Shown: positions 41,406 through 50,205 of the stretch, piece after piece | How the letters are laid out: each line of letters opens with the position of its first letter | How positions within the stretch are numbered: the first letter of the stretch is position 1 | Notes under the pieces: generated by a model | Told to the model about the DNA's origin: nothing | The model's input: only the letters and a program-made list of their open reading frames with translations | Databases searched by the model: none | Position numbers and translations under genes: made by a program | DNA from: RH-AL1 sp965214415 | Lineage (GTDB): Bacteria; Pseudomonadota; Alphaproteobacteria; Rhizobiales; Beijerinckiaceae | NCBI GenBank assembly: GCA_965214415.1 | Contig: CBDCBQ010000003.1 | Coordinates: 3,224,001 to 3,288,000 of the forward strand | DNA length: 64,000 nucleotides | Direction of reading: 5' to 3'

Positions 41406-42320
41406 ATGGAACTTCGTCACCTACGCTACTTTATCGCGGTCGCCGAAGAGGGCAGCCTCACGCTTGCCGCCGAGCGGCGCTTGCACACCGCGCAGCCATC
41501 GCTCAGCCGCCAGATGCGCGACCTCGAATACGAGGTCGGCGTCGCGCTCATGACCCGCGGCGTCCGTGGTATCGAGCTGACCCCGGCGGGACATGCCTTC
41601 ATCGACCATGCGCGCCTTGCGCTGGCAGAGGCCGACGCGGCAATCGAGGCTGCGCGACTGGCGGCACGCCCTGCCAAGCAGGCCTTCGCCCTGGGTTTCC
41701 TGACCGGGCAGGAGATGGACTGGCTACCGGCCGCCATGAATTTGCTGCGTAGTGAATTGGCGGACATCGAGGTGACGGTCTCGAGCGACTATTCACCGGA
41801 TCTTGCGGAAGCGCTCGCGCGTGGCCGCGTCGACCTCGCTTTCATGCGGGCAGAATCGGGACGGCCCGAGCTCGTCTATCAGGTGGTATCGACGGAACCC
41901 CTCGTTCTCGCCTTGCCCAGCGACCACCGGCTCGCATCGCACAAGGCGATTGCCCTCGAAGAGCTCGCAGGCGAGACTTTCATCGGCATGTCGAAGACGG
42001 CGCCGGTCCTTGGTGCCCTCATCGAGGACTACCTCAAACGCAAGGCCGTCGCGCTCCACCGGGAGCACACGATCGACAACCTCGGGATGGCCATGTCGCT
42101 GGTCGCCTCGACTCGGGGCGTGACCTTGCTGCCGGCTTACGCCAAGAACTTTTTAACGTGGTCCGTCATAAGCCGCCCACTGATCGGCGATGCACCAACG
42201 ATCGACCTCGTCATCGCCTACAACAGAGCAAACACATCGCCGATCCTGAAACGCTTCTTGTCACGTAGCGACGAGCTGAGGGCGCATATCGTGACGACAT
42301 TAGGCAGGGTTGATCGCTGA
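41406..42320 (+). CDS. LysR-family transcriptional regulator
   Basis: Protein of 304 residues, full length. The winged HTH (MELRHLRYFIAVAEEGSLTL, AAERRLHTAQPSLSRQMRDL, GVRGIELTPAGHAF) is followed by the inducer-binding domain (AFALGFLTGQEMDWLPAAMN, YSPDLAEALARGRVDLAFMR). The N-terminal similarity (LRHLRYFIAVAEEGSLT, HTAQPSLSRQ) is that of the HcaR/BenM-CatM-like branch that controls aromatic or hydroxycinnamate genes, but no such target genes are next to it. The ATG lies only about 20 bp from the truncated chemotaxis gene, so its native promoter region may have been replaced at the junction. Confidence 0.88.
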   Translation: MELRHLRYFIAVAEEGSLTLAAERRLHTAQPSLSRQMRDLEYEVGVALMTRGVRGIELTPAGHAFIDHARLALAEADAAIEAARLAARPAKQAFALGFLTGQEMDWLPAAMNLLRSELADIEVTVSSDYSPDLAEALARGRVDLAFMRAESGRPELVYQVVSTEPLVLALPSDHRLASHKAIALEELAGETFIGMSKTAPVLGALIEDYLKRKAVALHREHTIDNLGMAMSLVASTRGVTLLPAYAKNFLTWSVISRPLIGDAPTIDLVIAYNRANTSPILKRFLSRSDELRAHIVTTLGRVDR

Positions 42321-42556
42321 CAGTGATCGTGAAAGGCGCCTGTTACCTGAACGTCCGGTGCTGGCTAGTTGCGCTCCGCAGCGGAACGGCCGCTTGCGGC
42401 CAGACCAAGACCTTCCTCCACCATCGGCAGGGCTTACGCTTTGTCTCTAATAGGAGACAGATGAGGCTTGTGCTGGAGGATAATAGTCCGCTTCCACACT
42501 TTCCTCTCGACTAGTGCCGGCAACGGAGCATGCATGCACCTGTCAGGAGACGGGAC

Positions 42557-42799
42557 ATGGCGGACAGTTTCGAGGCAAAGGTGATCCAGGACTTCGCGCG
42601 CGATATCGCGGCGAAGTTGAACGAGGCGGCGGTCATCGCCCGTATGGCGGATGGGTTCGGTCAGCAAGGTCTGCCGGATCGCGCCTTCGAGACCTTGCTC
42701 GGCGTCGAGACGCTGATCCATGACGCTTCGATCCTGCTCAACGCCACGTCCGTGGTGCGCCGCCGCGAGCATGGCGGTGATGGCGAACCGCTCGATTGA
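42557..42799 (+). CDS. Small hypothetical protein of the recombinase cassette
   Basis: Protein of 80 residues from the ATG at 42557, with AGGAG at 42545-42549. ADSFEAKVIQDFARDIAAKL and MADGFGQQGLPDRAFETLLG, VETLIHDASILLNATSVVRR form a helical soluble protein. It precedes DUF3489, DUF2924 and a serine recombinase on the same strand, a gene order repeatedly seen in alphaproteobacterial integrated cassettes. The function is unknown. Confidence 0.65.
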   Translation: MADSFEAKVIQDFARDIAAKLNEAAVIARMADGFGQQGLPDRAFETLLGVETLIHDASILLNATSVVRRREHGGDGEPLD

Positions 42800-42918
42800 G
42801 GTCTGTTCAGCCGGATTGAATCGGCTGGTTCTGAACCTGAGCCCCGCGTCGCCTCGCGACAGGGGCTCGCCCTCGTGCGGCGCCGCGATGATCCGGTGTC
42901 GAACCCGAGGTGCACATC

Positions 42919-43476
42919 ATGACCAAGCTTACCGACACTCAGCTTCTCGTTCTTGCGTCCGCATCCCGAGACGAGACGGGTCTGGCAACCCGTCCTGATA
43001 AACTGAACACCACCGCCGCAGCCAAGGTCGCGGCAAGCCTGATCGACCGGCGGTACATGCGAGAGTGCCTGGCCAAGCCTGGCTGGCCCGTCTGGCGCAA
43101 GGACGGCAACGGCAAGGCCTACAGCCTCAAGATCCTGAAGGCAGGAGGTGTCGCATTCACGGCGCTTGGTAATCGCGCTCCGTCAGCGAATGAGGTATCG
43201 AGGCCGATAGCTGTTGCGATGGCAAACCCGGCAGGCGTTGCTCTTGATGCTCCACGCGCATCCAGCAAGATCGCGGGTATCCTGGTCCTGCTCGAAAAGA
43301 CGGAAGGGGCCTCATCGAGCGAGATGATCGCAGCCACGGGCTGGCTGCCCCATACGCTCCGGGCAGCCCTGACCGGATTGCGCAAACGCGGGTATCTCAT
43401 AGAGCGGACCCGAACGGACGGCGGTGCGACGATCTACCAGCTCGGCCAAGCTGCAGACGTTGCGGCGGCAGCCTGA
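42919..43476 (+). CDS. DUF3489 protein
   Basis: Protein of 185 residues from the ATG at 42919 (an upstream start at 42910 adds three residues). The N-terminal repeat (KLTDTQLLVLASASRDETGL, KVAASLIDRRYMRECLA) and the C-terminal winged-helix-like part (KIAGILVLLEKTEGASSSEM, TGWLPHTLRAALTGLRKRGY, ATIYQL) are the DUF3489 layout. Such proteins accompany DUF2924 and large serine recombinases; a DNA-binding role, perhaps regulating excision, is inferred from the winged-helix appearance. It ends 2 bp before the next gene. Confidence 0.85.
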   Translation: MTKLTDTQLLVLASASRDETGLATRPDKLNTTAAAKVAASLIDRRYMRECLAKPGWPVWRKDGNGKAYSLKILKAGGVAFTALGNRAPSANEVSRPIAVAMANPAGVALDAPRASSKIAGILVLLEKTEGASSSEMIAATGWLPHTLRAALTGLRKRGYLIERTRTDGGATIYQLGQAADVAAAA

Positions 43477-43478
43477 TC

Positions 43479-44006
43479 GTGAAGCGCGCTGCGCTATCAG
43501 GGAATGCCACCTTCGAGGACCTTGCTCGTGAGTTGGCCCGCCTCCAAACGTTGAACACGAGCGAGCTGCGTTCTCTCGTGCTCGCAACCACAGGCAAGCC
43601 GCCAAGCCGTGAGATAACCGGCGACTTGCTCCGCCGAATGGTCTCACATCGTCTTCAGACGCAGGAGCTGGGTGGCCTAAATCCGAAGATCGCCAAGCTC
43701 CTCCATCGGCTTGCTGATGGAGGAGGGGAGGGCGCTCGACGCCTGATGCCCGGCTCGGTCCTGACGCGTGAGCTGAATGGCACCCTCCATCAGGTGATGG
43801 TCGTGGAGGACGGATTCATGTGGCAGGATCGGATCTACCCGAGCCTGTCGGCCGTCGCCAAGGCGATGACTGGCACGAGCTGGAATGGGCACCGCTTCTT
43901 CGGCCTAAAGACGTCTGCTGGATCCGATGCGGAACGACCGAAGTCGAAGCGTAGAGGCGGCAGCGCGGAGGATCGAAGTGACAGCGGCTTGGTAGCTGCT
44001 CCATGA
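43479..44006 (+). CDS. DUF2924 protein
   Basis: Protein of 175 residues with a GTG start at 43479. DUF2924 features: FEDLARELARLQTLNTSELR, RMVSHRLQTQELGGLNPKIA, then VLTRELNGTLHQVMVVEDGF, MWQDRIYPSLSAVAKAMTGT, SWNGHRFFGLK. The last block (TSWNGHRFFGL) is typical and resembles a small DNA-interaction module. It overlaps the recombinase start by 4 bp (ATGA at 44003), suggesting translational coupling and a role as partner of the recombinase. Confidence 0.88.
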   Translation: MKRAALSGNATFEDLARELARLQTLNTSELRSLVLATTGKPPSREITGDLLRRMVSHRLQTQELGGLNPKIAKLLHRLADGGGEGARRLMPGSVLTRELNGTLHQVMVVEDGFMWQDRIYPSLSAVAKAMTGTSWNGHRFFGLKTSAGSDAERPKSKRRGGSAEDRSDSGLVAAP

Positions 44007-45577
44007 AGCACCTCCCGCCCAGGGCGCAACGGTGCGCGATCTATACCCGCAAGTCGACCGAGCATAATCTAGACCTCGCCTTCAACTCGCTCGATGCGCA
44101 ACGCGAGGCTTGCGAGGCCTACATCAAGAGCCAGGCGCATGAGCCCTGGCGCTTGGTGCCTGGCCATTACGACGACGGTGGCCTCTCCGGTGCCTCGCTC
44201 GATCGTCCTGCCTTGCAAAGGCTGCTTGATGACGTGCGAGGACGCCGGGTCGATATCATCGTCGTCTACAAGGTCGATCGTCTGACGAGGGCGCTTGCTG
44301 ACTTTGCCAAGCTCGTCGAGCTGTTCGACGAGAATGAGGTCTCGTTCGTATCAGTGACCCAGTCGTTCAATACGACCTCCAGCATGGGCCGGCTCACGCT
44401 GAACGTGCTCTTGTCCTTCGCGCAATTCGAACGCGAGGTGATTGGCGAGCGGGTACGTGACAAGATCGCGGCGTCAAAGCGCAAGGGCATCTGGGTCGGG
44501 GGCCCAGTGCCGCTCGGCTATCGCTGCGAGAACAAAGCTGTCCTCATCGCGCCGGCGGAAGCCGAGATCGTACGGACCATCTTCGCGCGCTATCTCGTTT
44601 TGAAGTCTGTGGGTCTGCTGGTCGCCGAACTCGACCGAGACGGCGTTCGCTCCCGTACCGGCTTTCGCATCGGTGTCGGGGCCCTGGCCCATCTGCTGCG
44701 GAATCGCTTCTATGTCGGCGAGGTCGCCTATCGCGGTGAGATCCATCCGGGTCCGCAGCCTCCGATCGTCGATCGCACGCTGTTCGATGCGGTGCAGGCC
44801 CAATTGGATGCGCAGGCTATCGAGAGGCGAGAGCGCGCAGATACGTCGGCAGGGCTCCTCACGGGGCTGCTCCATGACGATCGAGGCAATCGGCTGACGC
44901 CGAGCCATACCAACAAGCGCGGCGTCCGCTATCGATACTACGTGTCCCAGGCTGTCTTGCAGAACCAAAAAAACGCCGTGACCTCGATCAAGCGCATTGC
45001 GGCGCACGACATCGAGCAGGCCGTTATTAAAACTGTCAGAGCTTGGCGTGCATCAGCAGACGGGACATCGGACCGCGATCTTATCGTTCGATACGTCCGA
45101 TCCGTGATCGTCAAAGACACGAGCCTCAAGATCACGGTCTGGGACCTCGGTGGGGACCCTAACGAGCAGCACGCCGAACACGATGCCGAGTCTGCAAGCC
45201 AGGTGGAGCCCCCTAAGATCGTTCTGACCGTCCCGTGGATCGCCAGGCGCACCCGATGCGCCAAGCATCTGCAGGGCAGCGCAACCACCAACTTATCCGA
45301 CCATGACCGACTGCGGCTGCTGATTGCGATCGGCAAGGCGAAGCGCTGGATGAGTGATGTGGACGACAAACTCCGTACTTTCGAGGACATCGCCATCGCG
45401 GAAGACTGCGTCGAGCGGCACATCCGCTTCCTCGCGCCGCTGGCCTATCTTTCGCCCCGGATCATCCAGGCCATCGACGACTGCAGCGCGCCCTCTCACT
45501 GGACCGTGTCGCTGCTCGCGCGAGCGCTACCGCACGATTGGACGAGCCAGGAAGCCAGTCTCGGGCTGCGCTCGTAG
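44003..45577 (+). CDS. Large serine recombinase
   Basis: Protein of 524 residues. The N-terminal resolvase domain starts RCAIYTRKSTEHNLDLAFNS, with the nucleophilic Ser in YTRKS at about residue 18. Conserved arginines follow in YKVDRLTRAL, and LLSFAQFEREVIGERVRDKI is the long alpha-E helix region. The recombinase domain (PLGYRCENKAVLIAPAEAEI, HLLRNRFYVGEVAYRGEIHP) and a zinc-ribbon-like region with few Cys residues follow, then a C-terminal helical part. It probably integrates or excises the DUF3489/DUF2924 cassette. I could not find matching att core repeats by eye on both sides. Confidence 0.92.
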   Translation: MKHLPPRAQRCAIYTRKSTEHNLDLAFNSLDAQREACEAYIKSQAHEPWRLVPGHYDDGGLSGASLDRPALQRLLDDVRGRRVDIIVVYKVDRLTRALADFAKLVELFDENEVSFVSVTQSFNTTSSMGRLTLNVLLSFAQFEREVIGERVRDKIAASKRKGIWVGGPVPLGYRCENKAVLIAPAEAEIVRTIFARYLVLKSVGLLVAELDRDGVRSRTGFRIGVGALAHLLRNRFYVGEVAYRGEIHPGPQPPIVDRTLFDAVQAQLDAQAIERRERADTSAGLLTGLLHDDRGNRLTPSHTNKRGVRYRYYVSQAVLQNQKNAVTSIKRIAAHDIEQAVIKTVRAWRASADGTSDRDLIVRYVRSVIVKDTSLKITVWDLGGDPNEQHAEHDAESASQVEPPKIVLTVPWIARRTRCAKHLQGSATTNLSDHDRLRLLIAIGKAKRWMSDVDDKLRTFEDIAIAEDCVERHIRFLAPLAYLSPRIIQAIDDCSAPSHWTVSLLARALPHDWTSQEASLGLRS

Positions 45578-45755
45578 TACCGACATCGTCCGGCTTGGAC
45601 AGCTTGTAGCGCCGCAGATCCCAACCCGGCGGCTTAACTCGTGCGTCGATCGCCTCGCACTGAAACACCAGCGCATGGAATATGGAGATTGCAAATTCGG
45701 CGGCGCAGACCGGCGCCCAAAAATACCGGAAAGCGCCTGATGCGGCGCTTGTCAT
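45578..45755 (-). pseudogene. Possible N-terminal fragment of a hypothetical gene
   Basis: From an ATG at 45755 the minus strand reads TSAASGAFRYFWAPVCAAEF, AISIFHALVFQCEAIDARVK, PPGWDLRRYKLSKPDDVG before running into the 3' end of the recombinase gene. The composition is protein-like, and it could be a chromosomal gene truncated by cassette insertion. No family is recognised; tentative. Confidence 0.3.
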
Positions 45756-45845
45756 GGCGCCTCAGACAGCCAAGCGCTGACTAAGTCTTTGACTTGTCGC
45801 AGAGCTTCGACCGACAGCGGATTGTCTGCGAGTGACAGGTATGCG

Positions 45846-45920
45846 TGGCTGGGGCGGGAGGATTCGAACCTCCGTATGGCGGAATCAAAATCCGCTGCCT
45901 TACCGCTTGGCGACGCCCCA
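45846..45920 (-). tRNA. tRNA-Gln (anticodon UUG)
   Basis: Minus-strand cloverleaf of 75 nt including an encoded CCA (complement of tgg at 45846-45848). The acceptor stem TGGGGCG/CGCCCCA, anticodon arm GCGGA-TTTTGAT-TCCGC with anticodon TTG, and T arm GGAGG-TTCGAAT-CCTCC are all complementary. The discriminator base is G. It lies about 270 bp from the end of the serine recombinase gene, but the cassette does not reach the tRNA itself. Confidence 0.96.
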
Positions 45921-46114
45921 ATCCCGGCCGGGCTCGGGCGCTCGGCCGCGCCGCTCGGGCGGCGGACCATAGGGCGATGGAGACGCCATCGCAACCGCTG
46001 GCCGGCCCGCGATGTCCCACGCGCCGATCCGCCGCGTGACCGGCGCAGCCGCCGGCGGCGGTACCGTCCGTAGCGCGGCTTGCAACCCAGCGCGGGGAGC
46101 GGCATGCTTTCGCG

Positions 46115-47209
46115 ATGACGTCGCCCTTCGACCAGACGGCGCGCGACGCGCTGCGCGAGGCGGGCGCGCTGCCGGGCCTCAACCAGCGCTCGCTCGAGAT
46201 CTTCCGGCGCATCGTCGAGAGCTATCTCGCCACCGGCGAGCCGCTCGGCTCGCGCAATCTCTCGCGCCTGCTGCCGCAGCCGCTGTCGCCGGCCTCGGTG
46301 CGCAACGTCATGCAGGCGCTGGAGGAGAACGGGCTCATCTTCGCGCCGCACACCAGCGCGGGCCGGCTGCCGACCGAGATCGGCCTGCGCTTCTTCGTCG
46401 ACGCGCTGCTCGAGATCGGCGACATCGGCGAGGACGAGCGCCGCCAGATCGAGGCGCAGGTGGGCGGCCCGCGCGACCGCGGCTTCGAGGCGATCCTCAC
46501 CGAGGCGACGACGCTGCTCTCGGGCATGACACGCGGTGCCGGCGTCGTCGTCACGACCAAGGACAACGCGCGCCTCAAGCACATCGAGTTCCTGCGGCTC
46601 GAGCCTGAGCGCGCGCTGGCCGTGCTCGTCGGGGAGGATGGGTCCGTCGAGAACCGCGTCGTGCCGATCGCCCGCGACCTGCCGGCCTCCGCCCTGATCG
46701 AGGCCAGCAACTACCTCAACGCGCGCGTGCGCGGCCGCACTTTGACAGAGGCGCGCGCCGAAATCGACGCTGCCCGCGGCGTCGCCGCGGCGGAGCTCGA
46801 CGCGCTCACGGCGCGGCTCGTCGACGCGGGGCTCGCCAGCTGGGCCGAGGGGATCGGCCAGCCGCAGCTCATCGTCCGTGGCCAGGCGAACCTCCTGAGC
46901 GACCTCCACGCCGCCGAGGACCTCGAGCGGATCCGGCTCCTGTTCGCCGATCTCGAGACCAAGAAGGACGTGGTCGACCTGCTCAGCCGCGCCGAGGACG
47001 GCGAAGGCGTGCGCATCTTCATCGGCTCGGAGAACAAGCTGTTCTCGCTGTCCGGCTCGTCGATGATCGCCGCCCCGTTTCGCGACGGCCAGCAGCGGAT
47101 CGTCGGCGTGCTCGGCGTGATCGGGCCGACGCGGCTCAACTACGCGCGCATCGTGCCGATGGTGGATTATACGTCGAAGCTGTTGGCTCGGCTGGTCTCG
47201 CGGGGTTGA
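46115..47209 (+). CDS. hrcA: Heat-inducible transcription repressor HrcA
   Basis: Protein of 364 residues. The N-terminal winged helix reads LNQRSLEIFRRIVESYLATG, EPLGSRNLSRLLPQPLSPAS, VRNVMQALEENGLIFAPHTS. AGRLPTEIGLRFFVDALLE is the family signature. The GAF-like and dimerisation regions follow (ALAVLVGEDGSVENRVVPIA; GVRIFIGSENKLFSLSGSSM; GVLGVIGPTRLNYARIVPMV). HrcA represses groESL and other heat-shock genes by binding CIRCE operators. No CIRCE element is visible upstream here. The usual partner grpE does not follow directly; a DoxX-like gene is next instead. Confidence 0.97.
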   Translation: MTSPFDQTARDALREAGALPGLNQRSLEIFRRIVESYLATGEPLGSRNLSRLLPQPLSPASVRNVMQALEENGLIFAPHTSAGRLPTEIGLRFFVDALLEIGDIGEDERRQIEAQVGGPRDRGFEAILTEATTLLSGMTRGAGVVVTTKDNARLKHIEFLRLEPERALAVLVGEDGSVENRVVPIARDLPASALIEASNYLNARVRGRTLTEARAEIDAARGVAAAELDALTARLVDAGLASWAEGIGQPQLIVRGQANLLSDLHAAEDLERIRLLFADLETKKDVVDLLSRAEDGEGVRIFIGSENKLFSLSGSSMIAAPFRDGQQRIVGVLGVIGPTRLNYARIVPMVDYTSKLLARLVSRG

Positions 47210-47300
47210 GGGCGTGCCCACGAACGCTGACCGCGGACCATGCCGCGTAACCTCATGCTAGGTTCGAGCGAAGGCTCCGCGGACCACGGCCGAAGGCACA

Positions 47301-47924
47301 ATGATGCGAACTGATCCCGTTTCCGACATCTTCACCTTCTTGACGGACTCGTTCTACGACGAGCCGGACTGGGTGCATTACATCTACTGGGCGCTGGCGA
47401 TCGCCTCGCTCGCGATCGCGGTGGCGGCGTGGATGCGCGTGCCAGCGCAGGCGCGGCCGCTCAACCTGTTCCGTTTCGCGCTGCGCTTCCTGCTCGCCTC
47501 GTTCTGGTGGCAGCAGAGCCTGTGGAAGTTTCCGACCGACACCGGCGGCCTTTTGTACTGGACGCAGCAGGAGGTGAAGAACTCCGCCTACGCGATCCAG
47601 GGCCAGCTGATCGACAAGCTGATCATCCCGATCTTCCAGCCGTTCGCCTATGCCGTCTACGGCTTCGAGGTGCTCGTCGCGGTGCTGCTGTTCCTCGGCC
47701 TCTACGTGCGGCCGATCTCGGCGCTCGGCACGCTGCTCATCGTCAACCTCTATTTCGGTCTCTACCGGAACGCGACGGAATGGCCGTGGAGCTACGCGTT
47801 CCTGATCGTCTTGATGATCGTCATGGTCGTCGAGAATTACGGGCTCAGCCTCGGCCTCGATGCGTTCCTCGCCGCGCGCAGCCCCGAGGCCCGCCGCAAG
47901 CGTGCCGCCGCGATGGCGATGTGA
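47301..47924 (+). CDS. DoxX/TQO-like membrane protein
   Basis: Protein of 207 residues with four or five membrane segments (WALAIASLAIAVAAW; FRFALRFLLASFWWQQSLWK; PFAYAVYGFEVLVAVLLFLG; FLIVLMIVMVVENYGLSLGL). The WWQQSLWK...GGLLYWTQQE region between helices and the overall size match the DoxX-like/thiosulfate:quinone oxidoreductase small-subunit superfamily. Substrate unknown. It converges with ptsP, with only 13 bp between the stops. Confidence 0.8.
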   Translation: MMRTDPVSDIFTFLTDSFYDEPDWVHYIYWALAIASLAIAVAAWMRVPAQARPLNLFRFALRFLLASFWWQQSLWKFPTDTGGLLYWTQQEVKNSAYAIQGQLIDKLIIPIFQPFAYAVYGFEVLVAVLLFLGLYVRPISALGTLLIVNLYFGLYRNATEWPWSYAFLIVLMIVMVVENYGLSLGLDAFLAARSPEARRKRAAAMAM

Positions 47925-47930
47925 GGCGCG

Positions 47931-47952
47931 ATCCCGCTCACACGAGCGGGAT
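47931..47952. terminator. Bidirectional hairpin overlapping the ptsP stop codon
   Basis: ATCCCGCT (47931-47938), loop CACACG, AGCGGGAT (47945-47952): a perfect 8-bp stem between the convergent DoxX-like gene and ptsP. The ptsP stop (complement of 47938-47940) and its last codons are inside the hairpin. No T tract follows, so termination strength is uncertain. Confidence 0.5.
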
Positions 47953-50205
47953 GCCCTGCTGCTCGGCGTAGACGCGTAGCGGCTCGCGCAGCGAACGGCC
48001 GCCGTCGACACGCTCGACCTGATCGATGACGAAGCGCTCGAACTCGCCGAGGTCGGTCGCCAGCACCGCCGCCTTGACCGGCCCGATCGCGGCCGGCGAC
48101 ATCGACAGGCCGCGAAAGCCGAGCGCGATCAGCACGATCGCCTCGAGCGGCTTGCCGCCCATCTCGCCGCACAGCGTCAGCGGCGTGCCATGCGCGCGCG
48201 CCGTGTCGGCGACGAGGCGCAGCGCCCGCAGCGCCGCCGGCGACAACGTGTCGAAGCGTGACGAGACCCGCGTGTTGTCGCGGTCGGCCGCGAACAGGTA
48301 TTGCATCAAATCATTCGAGCCGACCGAGATGAAGTCGACGTTGGCGCAGATCTCGTCGAGCTGCCACAGCAGGCTCGGCACCTCGAGCATGATGCCGAGC
48401 TTCAGGTCCGCCGGCAGCGGGTGGCTGTAGCGCGCGAGGTAGGCCACCTCCTGGTCGACCACGTCCTTGGCCTGCCGGAACTCCTCGATCGCCGCGATCA
48501 TCGGGAACATGATGCGCAGCTCGCGACCGCTGCCGGCGCGCAGCATCGCGCGGACCTGCGAGCGCAGCAGCGCCGGCCGATCGAGGCCGATGCGGATCGC
48601 CCGCCAGCCGAGCGCGGGATTCTCCTCCTCGACCTTGTCCATGTACGGCAGGATCTTGTCGGAGCCTATGTCGAGCGTCCGGAACGTGACCGCGCGCCCC
48701 TCGACCGCCTCGAAGATCGATCTGTACAGAAGCTCCTGCTCGCGCATGCGCGGAAAGCGATGCGCGACCATGAACTGGATTTCCGTTCGGAACAGCCCGA
48801 TCGAGGCGGCGCCCGTCTCCGCCACGTGCTGCAGGTCGACGACGAGGCCGGCGTTCATGTGCAGATCGATGGCGACCCCATCGCGCGTCACGCTCGGCTT
48901 GTCGCGCAGCGCGCGATACTGCTCCTGCCGCCGCGCCCGCAGCCGCGCCTTCTCGCCGTAGGCGTTCTCGACGTCGACGGTCGGGCGCACGTAGACATCG
49001 CCGGTCGTGCCGTCGACGATGATGTTGTCGCCCTGCTCGGCGAGATTGATGATGTTGGCGACGTTGCCCACGGCGGGGATGCCGAGCGAGCGGGCGACGA
49101 TCGCGACATGGCTCTGCGCGCCGCCGTCCTCCAGCACCAGGCCGCGGATGCGCGCGCGCTCGTAGTCGAGCAGCGCCGCCGGGCCCATCGCGCGCGCGAT
49201 GATGATCGCGTTCTCCGGCAGGCTGCCGTGATCGGCGACGAAGGCGCGCCCGACCAGCTCGTGCAGCAGGCGGTTGGCGAGGTCATCGAGATCGTGCAGG
49301 CGCTCGCGCAGATACGGATCGGTCTGGCGCTGCATTTTGGCGCGCACGTCGCTTTGGACGCGCTCGACCGCGGCTTCGGCGGTGAGGCCCGTCGAGACCG
49401 CCTCGCGCAGCCGCCGCAGCCAGCCGCGATCGTTGGCGATGGTGCGGAACGTCTCGAGGATGTCGCGCGTCTCGCCCGGCGCCTGATCGCCGAGGTCGAC
49501 CAGCCGGTCTATCGAGGCGCGCACGGCCTCGAGCGCCACGTCGAGGCGCGACAGCTCGTGCTTCAGGTCCTCGGCGACGATCTGCGTCACGACGATGCGC
49601 GGCTCGTGCAGCACCGCGCGGCCGAGGCCGATACCTTCCGTGATCGGCGTGCCGGCGAGCGACAGCGGGCGCCGCGCGGCGAGCCCGTCGTCGGAGGCGG
49701 CCAGCGACTGCAGCTCGCCCGAGGCGATCATCTCGGCGAGCAGCATCGCCGTCGTCTGAAGGACCTCGACCTCCTCGTCGATGTAGAGGCGGCGTGCCTT
49801 GTTCTGCACCACCAGCACGCCGAGCGTGTTGCCGCCGCGCAGCACCGGCACGCCGAGGAACGACGAATAGACCTCCTCGCCCGTCTCGGGACGGTAGGAA
49901 AAGGAGGGGTGGTTCTGCGCGTCGGCGAGCGCCAGGCTCTCGGCCGTCTGCGCGATGAGGCCGACGAGACCCTCGTCGGCGCGCATCGTCGTCAGGTGGA
50001 CGGCCTCGCGGTTCAGGCCCTCGGTCGCGTAGAGCTCGAGCCGGCCGTCGGCGCGCAGCACATAGACCGAGCAGACCTCGGCCACCATGTTCGAGGCGAT
50101 ATGCACGACGATGCGATCGAGGCGCGTCTGCGCGCTGACCGGCTCCGCCATGACTTCGCGGAGCCGACGCAGCAGCAGACGAGGTCCGCCGTGAGCCGGC
50201 TGCAT
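47938..50205 (-). CDS. ptsP: Phosphoenolpyruvate-protein phosphotransferase PtsP (enzyme I-Ntr)
   Basis: Protein of 755 residues. An N-terminal GAF domain at about 20-160 (RLDRIVVHIASNMVAEVCSV; SSFLGVPVLRGGNTLGVLVV) marks the nitrogen-PTS form of enzyme I. Then come the EI N-domain (LSRLDVALEAVRASIDRLVD), the phospho-histidine region (LEDGGAQSHVAIVARSLGIP; His in QSH), and the PEP-binding barrel (GLFRTEIQFMVAHRFPRMRE; NPALGWRAIRIGLDRPALLR; ANVDFISVGSNDLMQYLFAA; LCGEMGGKPLEAIVLIALGF). It passes phosphate from PEP to NPr and EIIA-Ntr, linking nitrogen status to potassium transport and other processes. It is intact and cytoplasmic. lysC, often upstream, is not present. Confidence 0.97.
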   Translation of the reverse strand: MQPAHGGPRLLLRRLREVMAEPVSAQTRLDRIVVHIASNMVAEVCSVYVLRADGRLELYATEGLNREAVHLTTMRADEGLVGLIAQTAESLALADAQNHPSFSYRPETGEEVYSSFLGVPVLRGGNTLGVLVVQNKARRLYIDEEVEVLQTTAMLLAEMIASGELQSLAASDDGLAARRPLSLAGTPITEGIGLGRAVLHEPRIVVTQIVAEDLKHELSRLDVALEAVRASIDRLVDLGDQAPGETRDILETFRTIANDRGWLRRLREAVSTGLTAEAAVERVQSDVRAKMQRQTDPYLRERLHDLDDLANRLLHELVGRAFVADHGSLPENAIIIARAMGPAALLDYERARIRGLVLEDGGAQSHVAIVARSLGIPAVGNVANIINLAEQGDNIIVDGTTGDVYVRPTVDVENAYGEKARLRARRQEQYRALRDKPSVTRDGVAIDLHMNAGLVVDLQHVAETGAASIGLFRTEIQFMVAHRFPRMREQELLYRSIFEAVEGRAVTFRTLDIGSDKILPYMDKVEEENPALGWRAIRIGLDRPALLRSQVRAMLRAGSGRELRIMFPMIAAIEEFRQAKDVVDQEVAYLARYSHPLPADLKLGIMLEVPSLLWQLDEICANVDFISVGSNDLMQYLFAADRDNTRVSSRFDTLSPAALRALRLVADTARAHGTPLTLCGEMGGKPLEAIVLIALGFRGLSMSPAAIGPVKAAVLATDLGEFERFVIDQVERVDGGRSLREPLRVYAEQQGIPLV

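Noticed and set aside
42321..45845. att direct repeats flanking the recombinase cassette
   Set aside because: Comparing the sequences on both sides by eye gave no convincing shared core; serine-recombinase cores can be as short as 2-3 bp, so a comparison with an empty site would be needed.
46000..46114. A CIRCE operator upstream of hrcA
   Set aside because: No TTAGCACTC-N9-GAGTGCTAA-like inverted repeat could be found between the tRNA and the hrcA start.
45752..47221. A 489-codon minus-strand open frame
   Set aside because: It is antisense to hrcA and runs across the tRNA-Gln gene; the composition is shadow-like, without any recognisable domain.
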